From assembly GCA_001723855.1 (NCBI GenBank), contig MCBC01000132.1:1-25404 (forward strand): a DNA stretch of 25,404 nt, in the 5' to 3' direction. Below, one piece after another: positions 1-7,292 of this stretch. The position numbers and the translations under genes are program-made. Under the pieces are notes generated by a model. It had not been told where the DNA came from. It ran no database searches and saw nothing but the letters and a program-made list of their open reading frames with translations. This DNA is from Candidatus Altarchaeales archaeon WOR_SM1_86-2. GTDB lineage: Archaea > Altiarchaeota > Altiarchaeia > IMC4 > MCBC01. How positions within the stretch are numbered: the stretch's first letter is position 1; the number at the start of each line of letters is the position of its first letter.

Positions 1-1110
1 GAAATGAGGTCACTTATACCCGCTGATATGAGAGAGAATATCGTGGGGGAGATGGTTGAGGTGATGAGAGATAAAGATAAGGCTGTGGCGGGCGAGGATA
101 TAGAAACATTGGCGGAGTTCAAGGGAGATATTTCGGGCGATGAAAAGGAGGTGGTGATGGATCAGTTATTCGAATCGTTTGATGATAGGGAATGGGGTGT
201 AAGAAAAGCCGCATTAACAACGATAGTGGATCTTAAGGATTTTATCACAGAGGATATGGGCGATAGATTGGGGGAGGGACTTGTTAGACTAAGCAGGGAC
301 AGGGAATGGTTTGTTAAGCAAGCGGTTGCAAATGCCGCCGCAGAACTTAAAAATGTTATCGCTGAGGAGAAACAAGAGGAGGTTATCAGGGACATCCTGG
401 AATTGAGCAAGGACAGTGATTGGAGTATGAAGAGTAATGCTCTAAGAACAATAGGGCATTTGGGAGATATTATACCCAGGCACATGGAAAGAGAGATCAT
501 AGGGCAGATATTAAATTTGAGCGGGGACAGGGATTGGCATGTGAGAATGCATGCCGTCCAGACATTATGTGCCCTGAATATTCCTGTACCGTATGATATG
601 GAGGCGGAGCTTGTGGAAAGATTGATCAAATTGGGGGGCGATGGCGACAATGTGGTAAGAAATGAGGCAGCAAAGTCATTCGGGATCATCGGTATGAGAA
701 TAAACTACAGGCTCTTTCTACGCAGGGAAGAGGAGATTATGAGGTGTCTTATGCGGTTGTGCCAGGACGGTGATTGGACGGTTAGAGCATCATCGATACA
801 ATCCATAGACTATCTGAGTGAATTTATGACTTATCTGAAGCCGGAGGTGCAGAAGGAAATTATAGATACGGTCTTAAGGGCGGGCGAGGATGTTGATTGG
901 CACGTCAGGGGATGCGCAGCACAAACTTTTCGTCATCTGAACACTATTATCCCTGAGGATATGGGGTGGGATATTACAAGAAGTTTATTGGCTTTATCCC
1001 GGGATGTGGAATGGAGCGTCAGGGGGAAGGCTGATGCATCGCTTAAAAAATTGATATATCTGGTCCCGGGGGATATGAGGGAGGAGGTAAAGGCAGCAAC
1101 AGGTTCTTAG
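1..1110 (+). CDS. HEAT-repeat protein, 5' end outside window
   Basis: The reading frame is open from the first base, and the first visible residues (LIPADMREN) already belong to a repeat unit, so the gene probably begins upstream. The visible 368 residues are an array of about eight HEAT-like helical repeats of 38-42 residues. Each carries a D-x-[DE]-W-x-[VM]-[RK] core, near residues 61, 99, 137, 175, 213, 255, 296 and 334; the fifth has Asn in place of Trp. Linkers of the type LxxIIPxDM separate the units. There is no signal peptide or membrane segment, so it should be a cytosolic alpha-solenoid scaffold that binds protein or nucleic acid. The partner is unknown. It converges with the PAC2 gene, ending 31 bases from it. 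The repeat assignment is firm; no specific function can be given. Confidence 0.85.
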   Translation, partial: EMRSLIPADMRENIVGEMVEVMRDKDKAVAGEDIETLAEFKGDISGDEKEVVMDQLFESFDDREWGVRKAALTTIVDLKDFITEDMGDRLGEGLVRLSRDREWFVKQAVANAAAELKNVIAEEKQEEVIRDILELSKDSDWSMKSNALRTIGHLGDIIPRHMEREIIGQILNLSGDRDWHVRMHAVQTLCALNIPVPYDMEAELVERLIKLGGDGDNVVRNEAAKSFGIIGMRINYRLFLRREEEIMRCLMRLCQDGDWTVRASSIQSIDYLSEFMTYLKPEVQKEIIDTVLRAGEDVDWHVRGCAAQTFRHLNTIIPEDMGWDITRSLLALSRDVEWSVRGKADASLKKLIYLVPGDMREEVKAATGS

Positions 1111-1141
1111 ATATTTTTATTAAAGTGAAAAAAATAAAAAA

Positions 1142-1872
1142 CTACGCATACATAGGAGAGTAGTTCTCCATTTTCTTATATCGGTCTATTCCGCGCTTTA
1201 ATTCGTCCGACAGTGCATTGAACGATTTCTCTATTTTCTCCCCCTCTTCAATCAGATGTTTCAGGGACATGTCCAGAGCAAGCAATTTATTCAGTATCTC
1301 CAGTACAGAAACAGCAGCCAGTGGGTCCGGGATATGCCGGGTTTCCACCATTAAACTAATCGAGGGGATGTTATTCTCATAACAATAAAGCAGGACATAT
1401 GCTGAGATCCCGCCCGGAACACCATCCGATATAACTCTCACCCCCATCTTTTCGATCTTCTTATTTAACTCATCGTCTGTCGAGAGGCCGAAAATCGCAT
1501 GTCCTTCATCATCCTTGACGCCTTTACCGGATATGCCGGCCAGGGAAATAACCTGCTTTGGCTCTATCTCCCCCAACCATTCCGCAAGAGCACCTGAGAT
1601 TTCCGGTAAGATGTGGGGGGTATAATCAACTCCGACATTACTATGACCAAATCGTCTTTAGCATATATCCTTACCAAGTGACATGATTTTGAATCATGGA
1701 TTACTGCAATACCTGGAATTTTATCGGATTTTATATAAACTATGCAATCCATCTTCAACTGATCGATTATATAACCGGCAGCGATTGCTCCAACAAACCC
1801 TACCCCGGGAAATGCCTCGATAACAACCTGATTTTTTTCAACACCCTCTTTAAGAACTATCTCGGTTGCCAT
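1142..1872 (-). pseudogene. PAC2-family (proteasome assembly chaperone-like) protein, frameshifted
   Basis: Two overlapping frames on the minus strand together encode one PAC2-family protein of about 243 residues. The N-terminal part (1872 down to the break) has the family opening with FPGVGFVGAIAAGYII and ends in MSELIIPP. The C-terminal part resumes as PHILPEISGALAEWLGEI and runs through ISLAGISG to the end at 1142. The frames meet at a run of six G (plus strand 1615-1620); one more base there restores a single frame. PAC2 proteins include archaeal relatives of proteasome assembly chaperones and many of unknown role. The start at 1872 is 33 bases from the divergent fibrillarin gene. The lesion could be real or a homopolymer error in the assembly; the otherwise intact sequence favours a recent or artefactual change. 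Confidence 0.8.
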
Positions 1873-1905
1873 TTTTATGCATTTGAATGTTTTAATTAAT
1901 AAAAG
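1873..1905. promoter_or_regulatory. Divergent promoter region, PAC2 / fibrillarin
   Basis: These 33 A/T-rich bases separate two divergent start codons. No Shine-Dalgarno sequence precedes either start. If both transcripts are leaderless, each TATA element must lie in this interval close to the opposite start codon. This is inferred from composition and spacing only. Confidence 0.45.
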
Positions 1906-2550
1906 ATGAAAAAGGTATTTGACGGCGTCTATAGAGTTAACAGGGGCATAGGAACCCTGAACTCAACTCCCGGCTTCAGAGTTTACGGCGAAAAACTGGT
2001 GAGAAGGGGCGGCAAAGAGTACAGGATCTGGGACCCCTACAGGAGCAAACTGGGGGCCGCGATCATGAAAAAAATAAAGCACTTTCCAATCACCGGCGAA
2101 TCGGAAATCCTTTACCTCGGTGCATCCTCCGGCACAACCGCCTCTCATCTTGCTGATATAGCAAAAGTTGTTTACTGCGTGGAGTTCTCAAAGAGAATGA
2201 TGCGCGAACTTATTATGGTGGCGGTGAAGAGGAAGAATATGGTTCCTGTCCTGGCAGATGCTCGCAGACCTAAAGAGTACTCCCACAATATGGGGAAAGT
2301 GGATTTTATTTTTCAGGATGTTGCGCAAAAGAACCAGGCTGAGATCCTGCTCGCCAACCTTGATGAGTTTAATCCAAAACACGCCATGCTTTCGATAAAA
2401 TCAAGAAGCATTGACGCGGTGAGAAGCCCGAAGGAAGTTTTCAGGGCTGAAATTGATAAGTTAAAGCAGCGCTGCAATATTTTGGAAATCATTGACCTCC
2501 ACCCCTACGAGGAGGATCATGTCCTGGTGAACCTAGAGAGAAAGGTTTAA
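1906..2550 (+). CDS. flpA: Fibrillarin-like rRNA/tRNA 2'-O-methyltransferase
   Basis: This is the archaeal fibrillarin (aFib), the SAM-dependent enzyme that 2'-O-methylates RNA inside the C/D box sRNP with Nop5, L7Ae and guide RNAs. Its 214 residues are typical for archaeal fibrillarins, which lack the eukaryotic GAR domain. Visible family features are the SAM-binding glycine loop LYLGASSGTTASHLAD (about residues 67-82), the acidic strand VEFSKRMMREL, the LADARRP segment, FIFQDVAQKNQAE around the catalytic Asp, and the C-terminal LHPYEEDHVLV. In many archaea flpA sits next to nop5; here nop5 lies about 21 kb away in the same window. The ATG follows an A-rich tract without a Shine-Dalgarno sequence. 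Confidence 0.97.
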   Translation: MKKVFDGVYRVNRGIGTLNSTPGFRVYGEKLVRRGGKEYRIWDPYRSKLGAAIMKKIKHFPITGESEILYLGASSGTTASHLADIAKVVYCVEFSKRMMRELIMVAVKRKNMVPVLADARRPKEYSHNMGKVDFIFQDVAQKNQAEILLANLDEFNPKHAMLSIKSRSIDAVRSPKEVFRAEIDKLKQRCNILEIIDLHPYEEDHVLVNLERKV

Positions 2551-2579
2551 AATGATCGGAATAGCCCTCTAATGTCAAA

Positions 2580-3380
2580 ATGGAACTAAGCAAGCAAATA
2601 AATAAGGGAATGTTGAAGTTTGCATGGGCGGGAGCGGTTGGATTTATAGCAGGAGCAATAATTTTATTTTTTATACGTTTGATAGGTGGAGTTTGGATTG
2701 GTGGCTTAATATTCCCAGTACAATCATTACTGTTTACAATTATGTGCGGAGTGGGGGGATTTACACTAGGGTTATGCCTTAAAGACAAAGGAAAATATTC
2801 ACTATCACTATTTGCCGGAGTAGTTGTGCTTGGAATCTTATTGATATCACTGGCTAGAGGTTGGTGTATCCCTCTGGCGTGGGGGTTCCTTACATTTCTA
2901 GGGTTAATGGGGTGCACAGCAGGTTTTGCAGCAGGTTGGATGCTCAGTTTTTCAAAAAATATGAAAAATAGAAAATTAATGATTATGTTGTTCCTGTGTA
3001 TTTTAGGTTTCATCACGGGTTTATCTTTAGTCGATAGCTTAATAAAAATTTCAAAAGAAGATGCGATAGAAATAGCAAGTGAAACACCTGAAGTTAAGGA
3101 GTTTTTGAAGTCGTATCCCACTGCCGATGTTATGGCATATCATCCATGGTGTGGTATTTATGTAGATGCAGAGGGGATAATAGAGGATGAGGATAGGTAT
3201 GTATTATCCAGTCCTTTGTGCGATCCACCATACATAACGGATGATTGGTATGTCATATACTATGATTTACACAATGAACCCACGCCATCCGTCAGGGTTG
3301 GTATTGATCCATACGGCAAAATAATAGCAGTGTATGATGATACAATCGGCAATAAATCCATCAAGATAAAATCAAAATGA
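2580..3380 (+). CDS. Multi-pass membrane protein with PepSY-like C-terminal domain
   Basis: I do not recognise this 266-residue protein as a named family. About five hydrophobic segments occupy residues 12-150, with Gly-rich stretches such as GAVGFIAGAIILFF and FITGLSLVDSLI. A soluble tail of about 110 residues follows. The tail begins ISKEDAIEIASETPEVKEFL and ends VRVGIDPYGKIIAVYDD, which resembles a PepSY-type fold: an IxxxxAxxIA helix, then strands that end in a G-x-I turn. Codon use is visibly richer in A/T (many TTA, ATA, AAA codons) than in the flanking fibrillarin and Cas4-like genes, hinting at a separate origin. The start is the first ATG after the fibrillarin gene. The PepSY relation is suggestive only. 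Confidence 0.65.
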   Translation: MELSKQINKGMLKFAWAGAVGFIAGAIILFFIRLIGGVWIGGLIFPVQSLLFTIMCGVGGFTLGLCLKDKGKYSLSLFAGVVVLGILLISLARGWCIPLAWGFLTFLGLMGCTAGFAAGWMLSFSKNMKNRKLMIMLFLCILGFITGLSLVDSLIKISKEDAIEIASETPEVKEFLKSYPTADVMAYHPWCGIYVDAEGIIEDEDRYVLSSPLCDPPYITDDWYVIYYDLHNEPTPSVRVGIDPYGKIIAVYDDTIGNKSIKIKSK

Positions 3381-3399
3381 ACATCAACGTAAATGAAAT

Positions 3400-4179
3400 A
3401 TGAAAGTTCGTGCGTCAACCCTTAAAGAGTATGATTTTTGTCCGAGGGCGATCTATCTGCGGGATGTCCTGGAGGTCAAGCCGAGGGCAAGCCCGGAGCA
3501 GACAAGGGGTTTACTTGGGCATGCGGTAAGGAAGGAACTGGCACTCAGGCAGCCTAAAATAATAAAGGATGCTGAGAAAGCGGAGCAGATAAAACCCCTG
3601 CTGATCGAAGAATTTGACAGCATTCTTGAAGATGTTCCATTCATTTACAGGGAGAAACTCGGGGATAAAGACTATGAGGATTACATGGAAGTTATAAGAA
3701 GTGAGATAGACAGGGAGATAGATGCGGTGAGCGATAAATTGAGGTATATGCTTTCAGAGCTGGGAAGGGAAAAGGTGATTGAGCAGTTAACTCCCTGGAA
3801 GGTTGAATATTCTTTGAGGTCGGATAATCTGAAACTTTCCGGGAGAATTGATAAGATAATGAAAGAAAAAACCTTTATTCCTATAGAGATAAAGACGGGG
3901 GCTGTGGGAGACGGTATATGGGAGGGGGACCGCCTGCAGGTCTGTGCTTATGCCATGCTTCTTGAGGATAAATTCGACTGTTTTATCCCTTACGGCTTTG
4001 TTGAATACACCCGCGTGGGAGAGCAAAGACCGGTTTTGAATACAGAGCAGTTGAGAAGGAGGGTGATTGACACGAGGGACAGCATTATCAGAATAATTGA
4101 AGGCGAATTGCCAGAGATAAGCAAGACGGAAAAGAAGTGCAGGGTTTGCGGGTACAGGGAGGAGTGCTATAAAATTTAA
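3400..4179 (+). CDS. Cas4-like PD-(D/E)XK nuclease with Fe-S cysteines (RecB family)
   Basis: This 259-residue protein has the layout of Cas4/AddB-like nucleases. One N-terminal cysteine sits in EYDFCPRAIYL (about residue 14), followed by a GHAVRKE motif, the GRIDKIM aspartate, the PIEIKTG catalytic E-x-K, and QVCAYAMLLE (nuclease motif QxxxY). A C-terminal cluster CRVCGYREEC completes a likely four-cysteine [4Fe-4S] site. Such enzymes cleave single-stranded DNA ends; Cas4 trims prespacers during CRISPR adaptation. No CRISPR array or other cas gene is in the window, so this is a solo copy and may act in DNA repair. It is nine bases upstream of the DedA-like gene on the same strand. The fold is secure; the CRISPR role is not. 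Confidence 0.88.
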   Translation: MKVRASTLKEYDFCPRAIYLRDVLEVKPRASPEQTRGLLGHAVRKELALRQPKIIKDAEKAEQIKPLLIEEFDSILEDVPFIYREKLGDKDYEDYMEVIRSEIDREIDAVSDKLRYMLSELGREKVIEQLTPWKVEYSLRSDNLKLSGRIDKIMKEKTFIPIEIKTGAVGDGIWEGDRLQVCAYAMLLEDKFDCFIPYGFVEYTRVGEQRPVLNTEQLRRRVIDTRDSIIRIIEGELPEISKTEKKCRVCGYREECYKI

Positions 4180-4188
4180 ATATAAAAA

Positions 4189-4686
4189 ATGATAATGGAA
4201 ATAATCTCAGCATTACAGGATTTGCCGGACTCCTGGGGGTATGCCGGGCTATTTATCGCGGTGCTGATTTCAACCGCGTCAATCATATACCCGCTTCCTA
4301 TTGATACGCTAATTGTATTTGCCGGTGGATCTGCTGGGAACCCGATTCTTGTCGGCGTTATAGCAGGTGTTGCGGGGTCGATCGGGGAATTAAGTGCCTA
4401 CTTTATTGCAAGGGGCGGTAAAAGGATTATTGGAAGGTATATACAAGAAGGGGAAAAATATTTTAAGGTGGAGGAGCAGTTCAAAAAATATGGATTCTGG
4501 GTTATTCCAATATTTGCCGCCACCCCTTTACCGATGGACTTGATTGGATTAGCGGCAGGAGCATTAAAATATGATTTGAAAAAATTCCTTTTAGGGGTGC
4601 TGATCGGCAAAATCCCGAGATATCTGCTTATAGCGTTCGCGGGATACTTTGGATTTGAATTTGTAAAAGGACTTTTCGGGGCGTAA
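4189..4686 (+). CDS. DedA/VTT-domain (SNARE-associated family) membrane protein
   Basis: The 165 residues match the small YqaA/DedA-type VTT family of integral membrane proteins, several members of which act in lipid or undecaprenyl-phosphate transport. Visible features are a re-entrant segment STASIIYPLPIDTLIVFAGG, a Gly-rich helix VAGVAGSIGELSAYFIARGG, an amphipathic link with YIQEGEKYFKVEEQFKKYG, and the family signature IPIFAATPLPMDLIGLAAG followed by two further helices. It starts nine bases after the Cas4-like gene at an ATG behind TATAAAAA, and may be co-transcribed with it. A second in-frame ATG lies six bases downstream. It ends directly against the convergent methyltransferase gene. 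The substrate is unknown. Confidence 0.85.
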   Translation: MIMEIISALQDLPDSWGYAGLFIAVLISTASIIYPLPIDTLIVFAGGSAGNPILVGVIAGVAGSIGELSAYFIARGGKRIIGRYIQEGEKYFKVEEQFKKYGFWVIPIFAATPLPMDLIGLAAGALKYDLKKFLLGVLIGKIPRYLLIAFAGYFGFEFVKGLFGA

Positions 4687-5418
4687 TCAAACCTTCCTTG
4701 CCCTGCAGACCAGTGTCATGCCGTTTTTTGGATCGATTTCGTTCTCGAATTTCAGATAATATTGGGTGATAAGCCGGTTTACCAGCCCGGAAATGATTCG
4801 TTTGTGTGCGCCTTTCCTTATCCTCGGGTAATACCTCATCCTGAAAATCGTTGCGCCAAAGAATACGAACGGTATCATGCCAAGATTCCAGTACCTAAGC
4901 ATATCGATTTCAAACCCGTTTTCTTTTAGGATTTTTACCAGCCGCTCTTTACTGTATCTGCGGTAATGCCCCCACAGTTCATCCATCGGGCCGTATAATC
5001 TTGGAGCTGTAGGCACGGTGAGTATGAGTTTTCCCCCGTCACATAGCATTTTTCCCATATTCCCCAAGGCCGTGGAATCATCCTCTATATGCTCCAGAAC
5101 ATCAAGTGCAATGACATAATCGAAACGCTCATTCAAGACATTTTTTGTAATATCCAGTACTTCAAACTTTATATCCATCTCCCCGTTATTCTGTCGTGCG
5201 ACTTCTATCAATTCGTCAGAGACGTCTGTAGCGATAACGGAATGTCCATTCTTCGCAATATCCGCGGACATATAACCCGTTCCGCACCCGACCTCCAACA
5301 CCTTTTTTTGTTTTGAATTATCCATTAAAGACAGCACCAGTTCCTTCCTGGCTACCTTCCAGAAAACATCCCCGTCATCGGTCTGCAATAACTCATCCAC
5401 CAGATATATTTCTTTCAA
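4687..5418 (-). CDS. Class I SAM-dependent methyltransferase
   Basis: This 243-residue protein is a Rossmann-fold methyltransferase. It has motif I VLEVGCGTGYMSADIA (about residues 40-55), motif II acidic residues in VIATDVSDELIEVA, motif IV FDYVIALDVLEHIEDD and motif VI GGKLILTVP. The following GPMDELWGHYRRYSKERL is typical of methyltransferases found near glycan or cell-envelope genes. A hydrophobic stretch around MIPFVFFGATIF suggests membrane proximity. The start is set at a TTG in an A-rich context because the next in-frame ATG falls 31 codons into the protein, just ahead of motif I; a TTG start is therefore likely but not certain. The methyl acceptor cannot be inferred. Confidence 0.85.
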   Translation of the reverse strand: MKEIYLVDELLQTDDGDVFWKVARKELVLSLMDNSKQKKVLEVGCGTGYMSADIAKNGHSVIATDVSDELIEVARQNNGEMDIKFEVLDITKNVLNERFDYVIALDVLEHIEDDSTALGNMGKMLCDGGKLILTVPTAPRLYGPMDELWGHYRRYSKERLVKILKENGFEIDMLRYWNLGMIPFVFFGATIFRMRYYPRIRKGAHKRIISGLVNRLITQYYLKFENEIDPKNGMTLVCRARKV

Positions 5419-5465
5419 TTTTAGAATTTTTTATTTTAATATGAACTGAAAAATAAGAAATAATT

Positions 5466-6185
5466 TCAAGCGACCCGGTTCCTAAGCACCCCGATTTTTT
5501 CAATCCCAATCTCGACCACGTCACCGCTAACGAGTATGCCCACCCCCGGCGGGGTCCCTGTGGCAATTAAATCCCCTGTTTGGAGTTTCATGAACTTACT
5601 TGCGAAACTTACGCATTCTTCCGGGGAGTGGGTCATCTCTTTTGTGCCGCAATTTTGCCTTAACTCCCCGTTAACCGTGCATTTGATATTTAAGTTGCCG
5701 GGGTTTATATCCGTTTCGATCCACGGGCCAGTGGGGCAGAAAGTCGGGAATGACTTTGATGCGCTCCACTGGATCATCTCTCTTTCCAAATCTCTGGCAG
5801 TTACGTCGTTGACTATCGTATAGCCAAGTATGTGCTCCAGGGGATTCTCAATATTGTATCCCGGTTTTTTGATCACAACCCCCAGTTCTGCCTCGTGCTC
5901 CACCCCGCTTGGAATCTCAGGGAGAATTATTTTCTGCTTGTGACCTATAACTGATGTTGGCGATTTCAGGGTCAGGGTTGGTTTTGAGGTGGCGATATCA
6001 TCCATCTCCTTTCTATGCTTCGGATAGTTAAAGCCCATGCATATGATTTTTGGAGGATTAACGGGGGGCAAAAATTCAATCTCGTCCAGGGGATATTCTT
6101 TTTTTGTTCTTTCGTCTATAACCGCATCATCCTCCACTACGCCGTTGTGTGCTCTTCCATCTAACTCAAATCTTAGAAGTTTCAT
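5466..6185 (-). CDS. Fumarylacetoacetate hydrolase (FAH) family protein
   Basis: This 239-residue protein belongs to the FAH superfamily, whose members hydrolyse, hydrate, decarboxylate or isomerise 2-keto acids with a bound divalent metal. The N-terminus MKLLRFELDGRAHNGVVED is the usual small lead domain. The core contains PPKIICMGFNYPKH, the metal-binding HEAELGVVI, the downstream aspartate in VNDVTARDLE, KSFPTFCPTGPW and the closing GDLIATGTPPGVG. The frame opens eight codons earlier at 6209, but the ATG at 6185 follows an A-rich tract and matches where family members begin. Its 5' side faces the duplicated fwdB end. The family is secure; the substrate is unknown. Confidence 0.9.
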   Translation of the reverse strand: MKLLRFELDGRAHNGVVEDDAVIDERTKKEYPLDEIEFLPPVNPPKIICMGFNYPKHRKEMDDIATSKPTLTLKSPTSVIGHKQKIILPEIPSGVEHEAELGVVIKKPGYNIENPLEHILGYTIVNDVTARDLEREMIQWSASKSFPTFCPTGPWIETDINPGNLNIKCTVNGELRQNCGTKEMTHSPEECVSFASKFMKLQTGDLIATGTPPGVGILVSGDVVEIGIEKIGVLRNRVA

Positions 6186-6282
6186 ATCTCTTATTATTTT
6201 TTGTAACATAAAAAATCAATCTAAAAATCACAACCACTCACAATCCAATTCAACAAAACCAACATAAAATCCAATCAAAAAT

Positions 6283-6396
6283 TCACCCCAACCCCTTAAT
6301 TTTTACAAGCAGCTGCTCAAGCGTATATGCATCAGATGTCGTGAAATCAAACGGGGGGTCAATGAATTTCCCGACCTTCATCGGGACATGGTCCAT
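6283..6396 (-). repeat. Second copy of the fwdB 3' end (114 bp)
   Basis: This segment matches the last 114 bases of fwdB (7293-7406), with 11 differences and no indels. In the fwdB frame it reads 37 codons plus TGA, from MDHVPMKVGKFIDPPFDF to LLVKIKGLG, against LLERIKGLR in the intact gene. Similarity stops at the stop codon on one side and at the ATG on the other. It begins three bases after the stop codon of the retropepsin-like gene, so the DUF5678-retropepsin pair is bracketed by two copies of the fwdB end. The segment opens with ATG and could be translated as a 37-residue peptide, but it is more simply a duplication footprint. Confidence 0.93.
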
Positions 6397-6399
6397 AAA

Positions 6400-6891
6400 T
6401 CATTTATTCTTTGTAATTTCAAATAATTCATTTGGTATTTCATTATCCTGTAAAAAGTAGATTCTTTCTGTTCTCTCATGAACAAAGAGCCCGAACTCAC
6501 GGATGACATCTCTTCCAAGCAGTGATGGAAGTCTTTCATAAAAATTTTTAAGTTTGCTTCGCATCACGGGGGAAATATCATCCGGAATTTTATTTTTTAT
6601 CACAGATACATTCATTCTTTTAACAAAATCAGGTTCGATTTTCAGGATAACCTCCATGGTATATCTTTCCGCTTTTCCTCCAATGCCCCCCAGATCTCTA
6701 TCCGCTTTTTTAAGTTTGCTGTAATCCAACCCTAACCTATGCGCATCCTTTTCACAAATTATAGTAAAATCAGCCCCCAGATCCACTAAAAACCTTAATG
6801 GTTTTTCAACAAGAGTATCCAGAATCATTATTTCCGCATCTACAAATGGTCTTTTTATAAATCCTTTTTTAGTATAATATCCCTTGATCAT
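6400..6891 (-). CDS. Retropepsin-like (aspartyl protease fold) protein
   Basis: The 163 residues look like a single-domain retropepsin-like protein. The would-be active site is FLVDLGADFTII (Asp37-Leu-Gly-Ala). A flap-like LGGIGGKAERY lies near residue 67, and the C-terminal LLGRDVIREFGLFVHERTERI matches the LLGxD-type strand-helix of such proteins. The residue after the catalytic Asp is Leu rather than the usual Ser or Thr, so activity may be altered or lost. There is no signal peptide. It lies 15 bases downstream of a DUF5678-type gene, and the stop codon is three bases before the duplicated fwdB end. The other copy in this window keeps DSGAD. The fold is likely; whether it cleaves proteins is unknown. 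Confidence 0.8.
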   Translation of the reverse strand: MIKGYYTKKGFIKRPFVDAEIMILDTLVEKPLRFLVDLGADFTIICEKDAHRLGLDYSKLKKADRDLGGIGGKAERYTMEVILKIEPDFVKRMNVSVIKNKIPDDISPVMRSKLKNFYERLPSLLGRDVIREFGLFVHERTERIYFLQDNEIPNELFEITKNK

Positions 6892-6906
6892 TTTATAAAT
6901 TCAAAT

Positions 6907-7173
6907 TTATATTCCTGTCAGTATCCATATCTCCTCTGAGGTGGATAAGAATTCAATTACACAGTCCCCAGGATGTATATCATGTTTCTTTAGATTATCA
7001 AGCAATGAATCAAAATCATCATTTACATTCACCACCTTCCTGTTAAGGACAGCAATCCATTTGTTGGGATATTTCTCTTTTAATTCATCCTCATGCTGCT
7101 CGATGAAAATTGAGTCCTCTCTGAATCGCTTCATATCTGCACTATCCTTTTTTGTGATTGTCATGTAATTCAT
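6907..7173 (-). CDS. DUF5678-like small protein
   Basis: This 88-residue protein resembles DUF5678: an N-terminal helix (FIEQHEDELKEKYP), then NKWIAVLNRKVVNVNDDFDS with the characteristic W-[IV]-A-V strand and VV turn, a helix LLDNLKKH, and a last strand GDCVIEFLSTSEEIWIL. The domain has no known activity. It precedes the retropepsin-like gene by 15 bases and has a homologue, also followed by a retropepsin gene, at 21461. The start at 7173 follows CATAAAAA; a second ATG three codons on is possible. The leader contains a TTTAAAAA tract that could serve as a TATA box, so the pair probably has its own promoter. An antitoxin-like or regulatory role is speculation. Confidence 0.75.
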   Translation of the reverse strand: MNYMTITKKDSADMKRFREDSIFIEQHEDELKEKYPNKWIAVLNRKVVNVNDDFDSLLDNLKKHDIHPGDCVIEFLSTSEEIWILTGI

Positions 7174-7292
7174 TTTTTATGTTTAATGAATTTTTGTCTT
7201 AATAAACTTTTTAAATATCATTATGAACGCAATTGTTCCTTTATGATCCAGAACATACACATTTTGAATTTGAACTGTGTTTTTATAGATCA

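Larger units (their letters stand above)
6283..7292 (-). mobile_element. Putative gene-end-duplicating DUF5678-retropepsin cassette 1 (fwdB site)
   Basis: This is the interval between the intact fwdB stop codon and the end of the duplicated fwdB 3' end, offset 1010 bp. It holds a 119-bp leader, a DUF5678-type gene, a retropepsin-like gene and the 114-bp duplicate, all on the fwdB strand. It contains no integrase, transposase or terminal inverted repeat. The mobile interpretation rests on the flanking duplication and on the matching arrangement at serS; it is an inference. Confidence 0.5.

Noticed and set aside
7262..7285. T-arm-like GTTCAAATTC flanked by ACACA/TGTGT on the minus strand as a tRNA fragment
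   Set aside because: No acceptor, anticodon or D-arm around it and the loop is too long; a weak hairpin in the cassette leader only.
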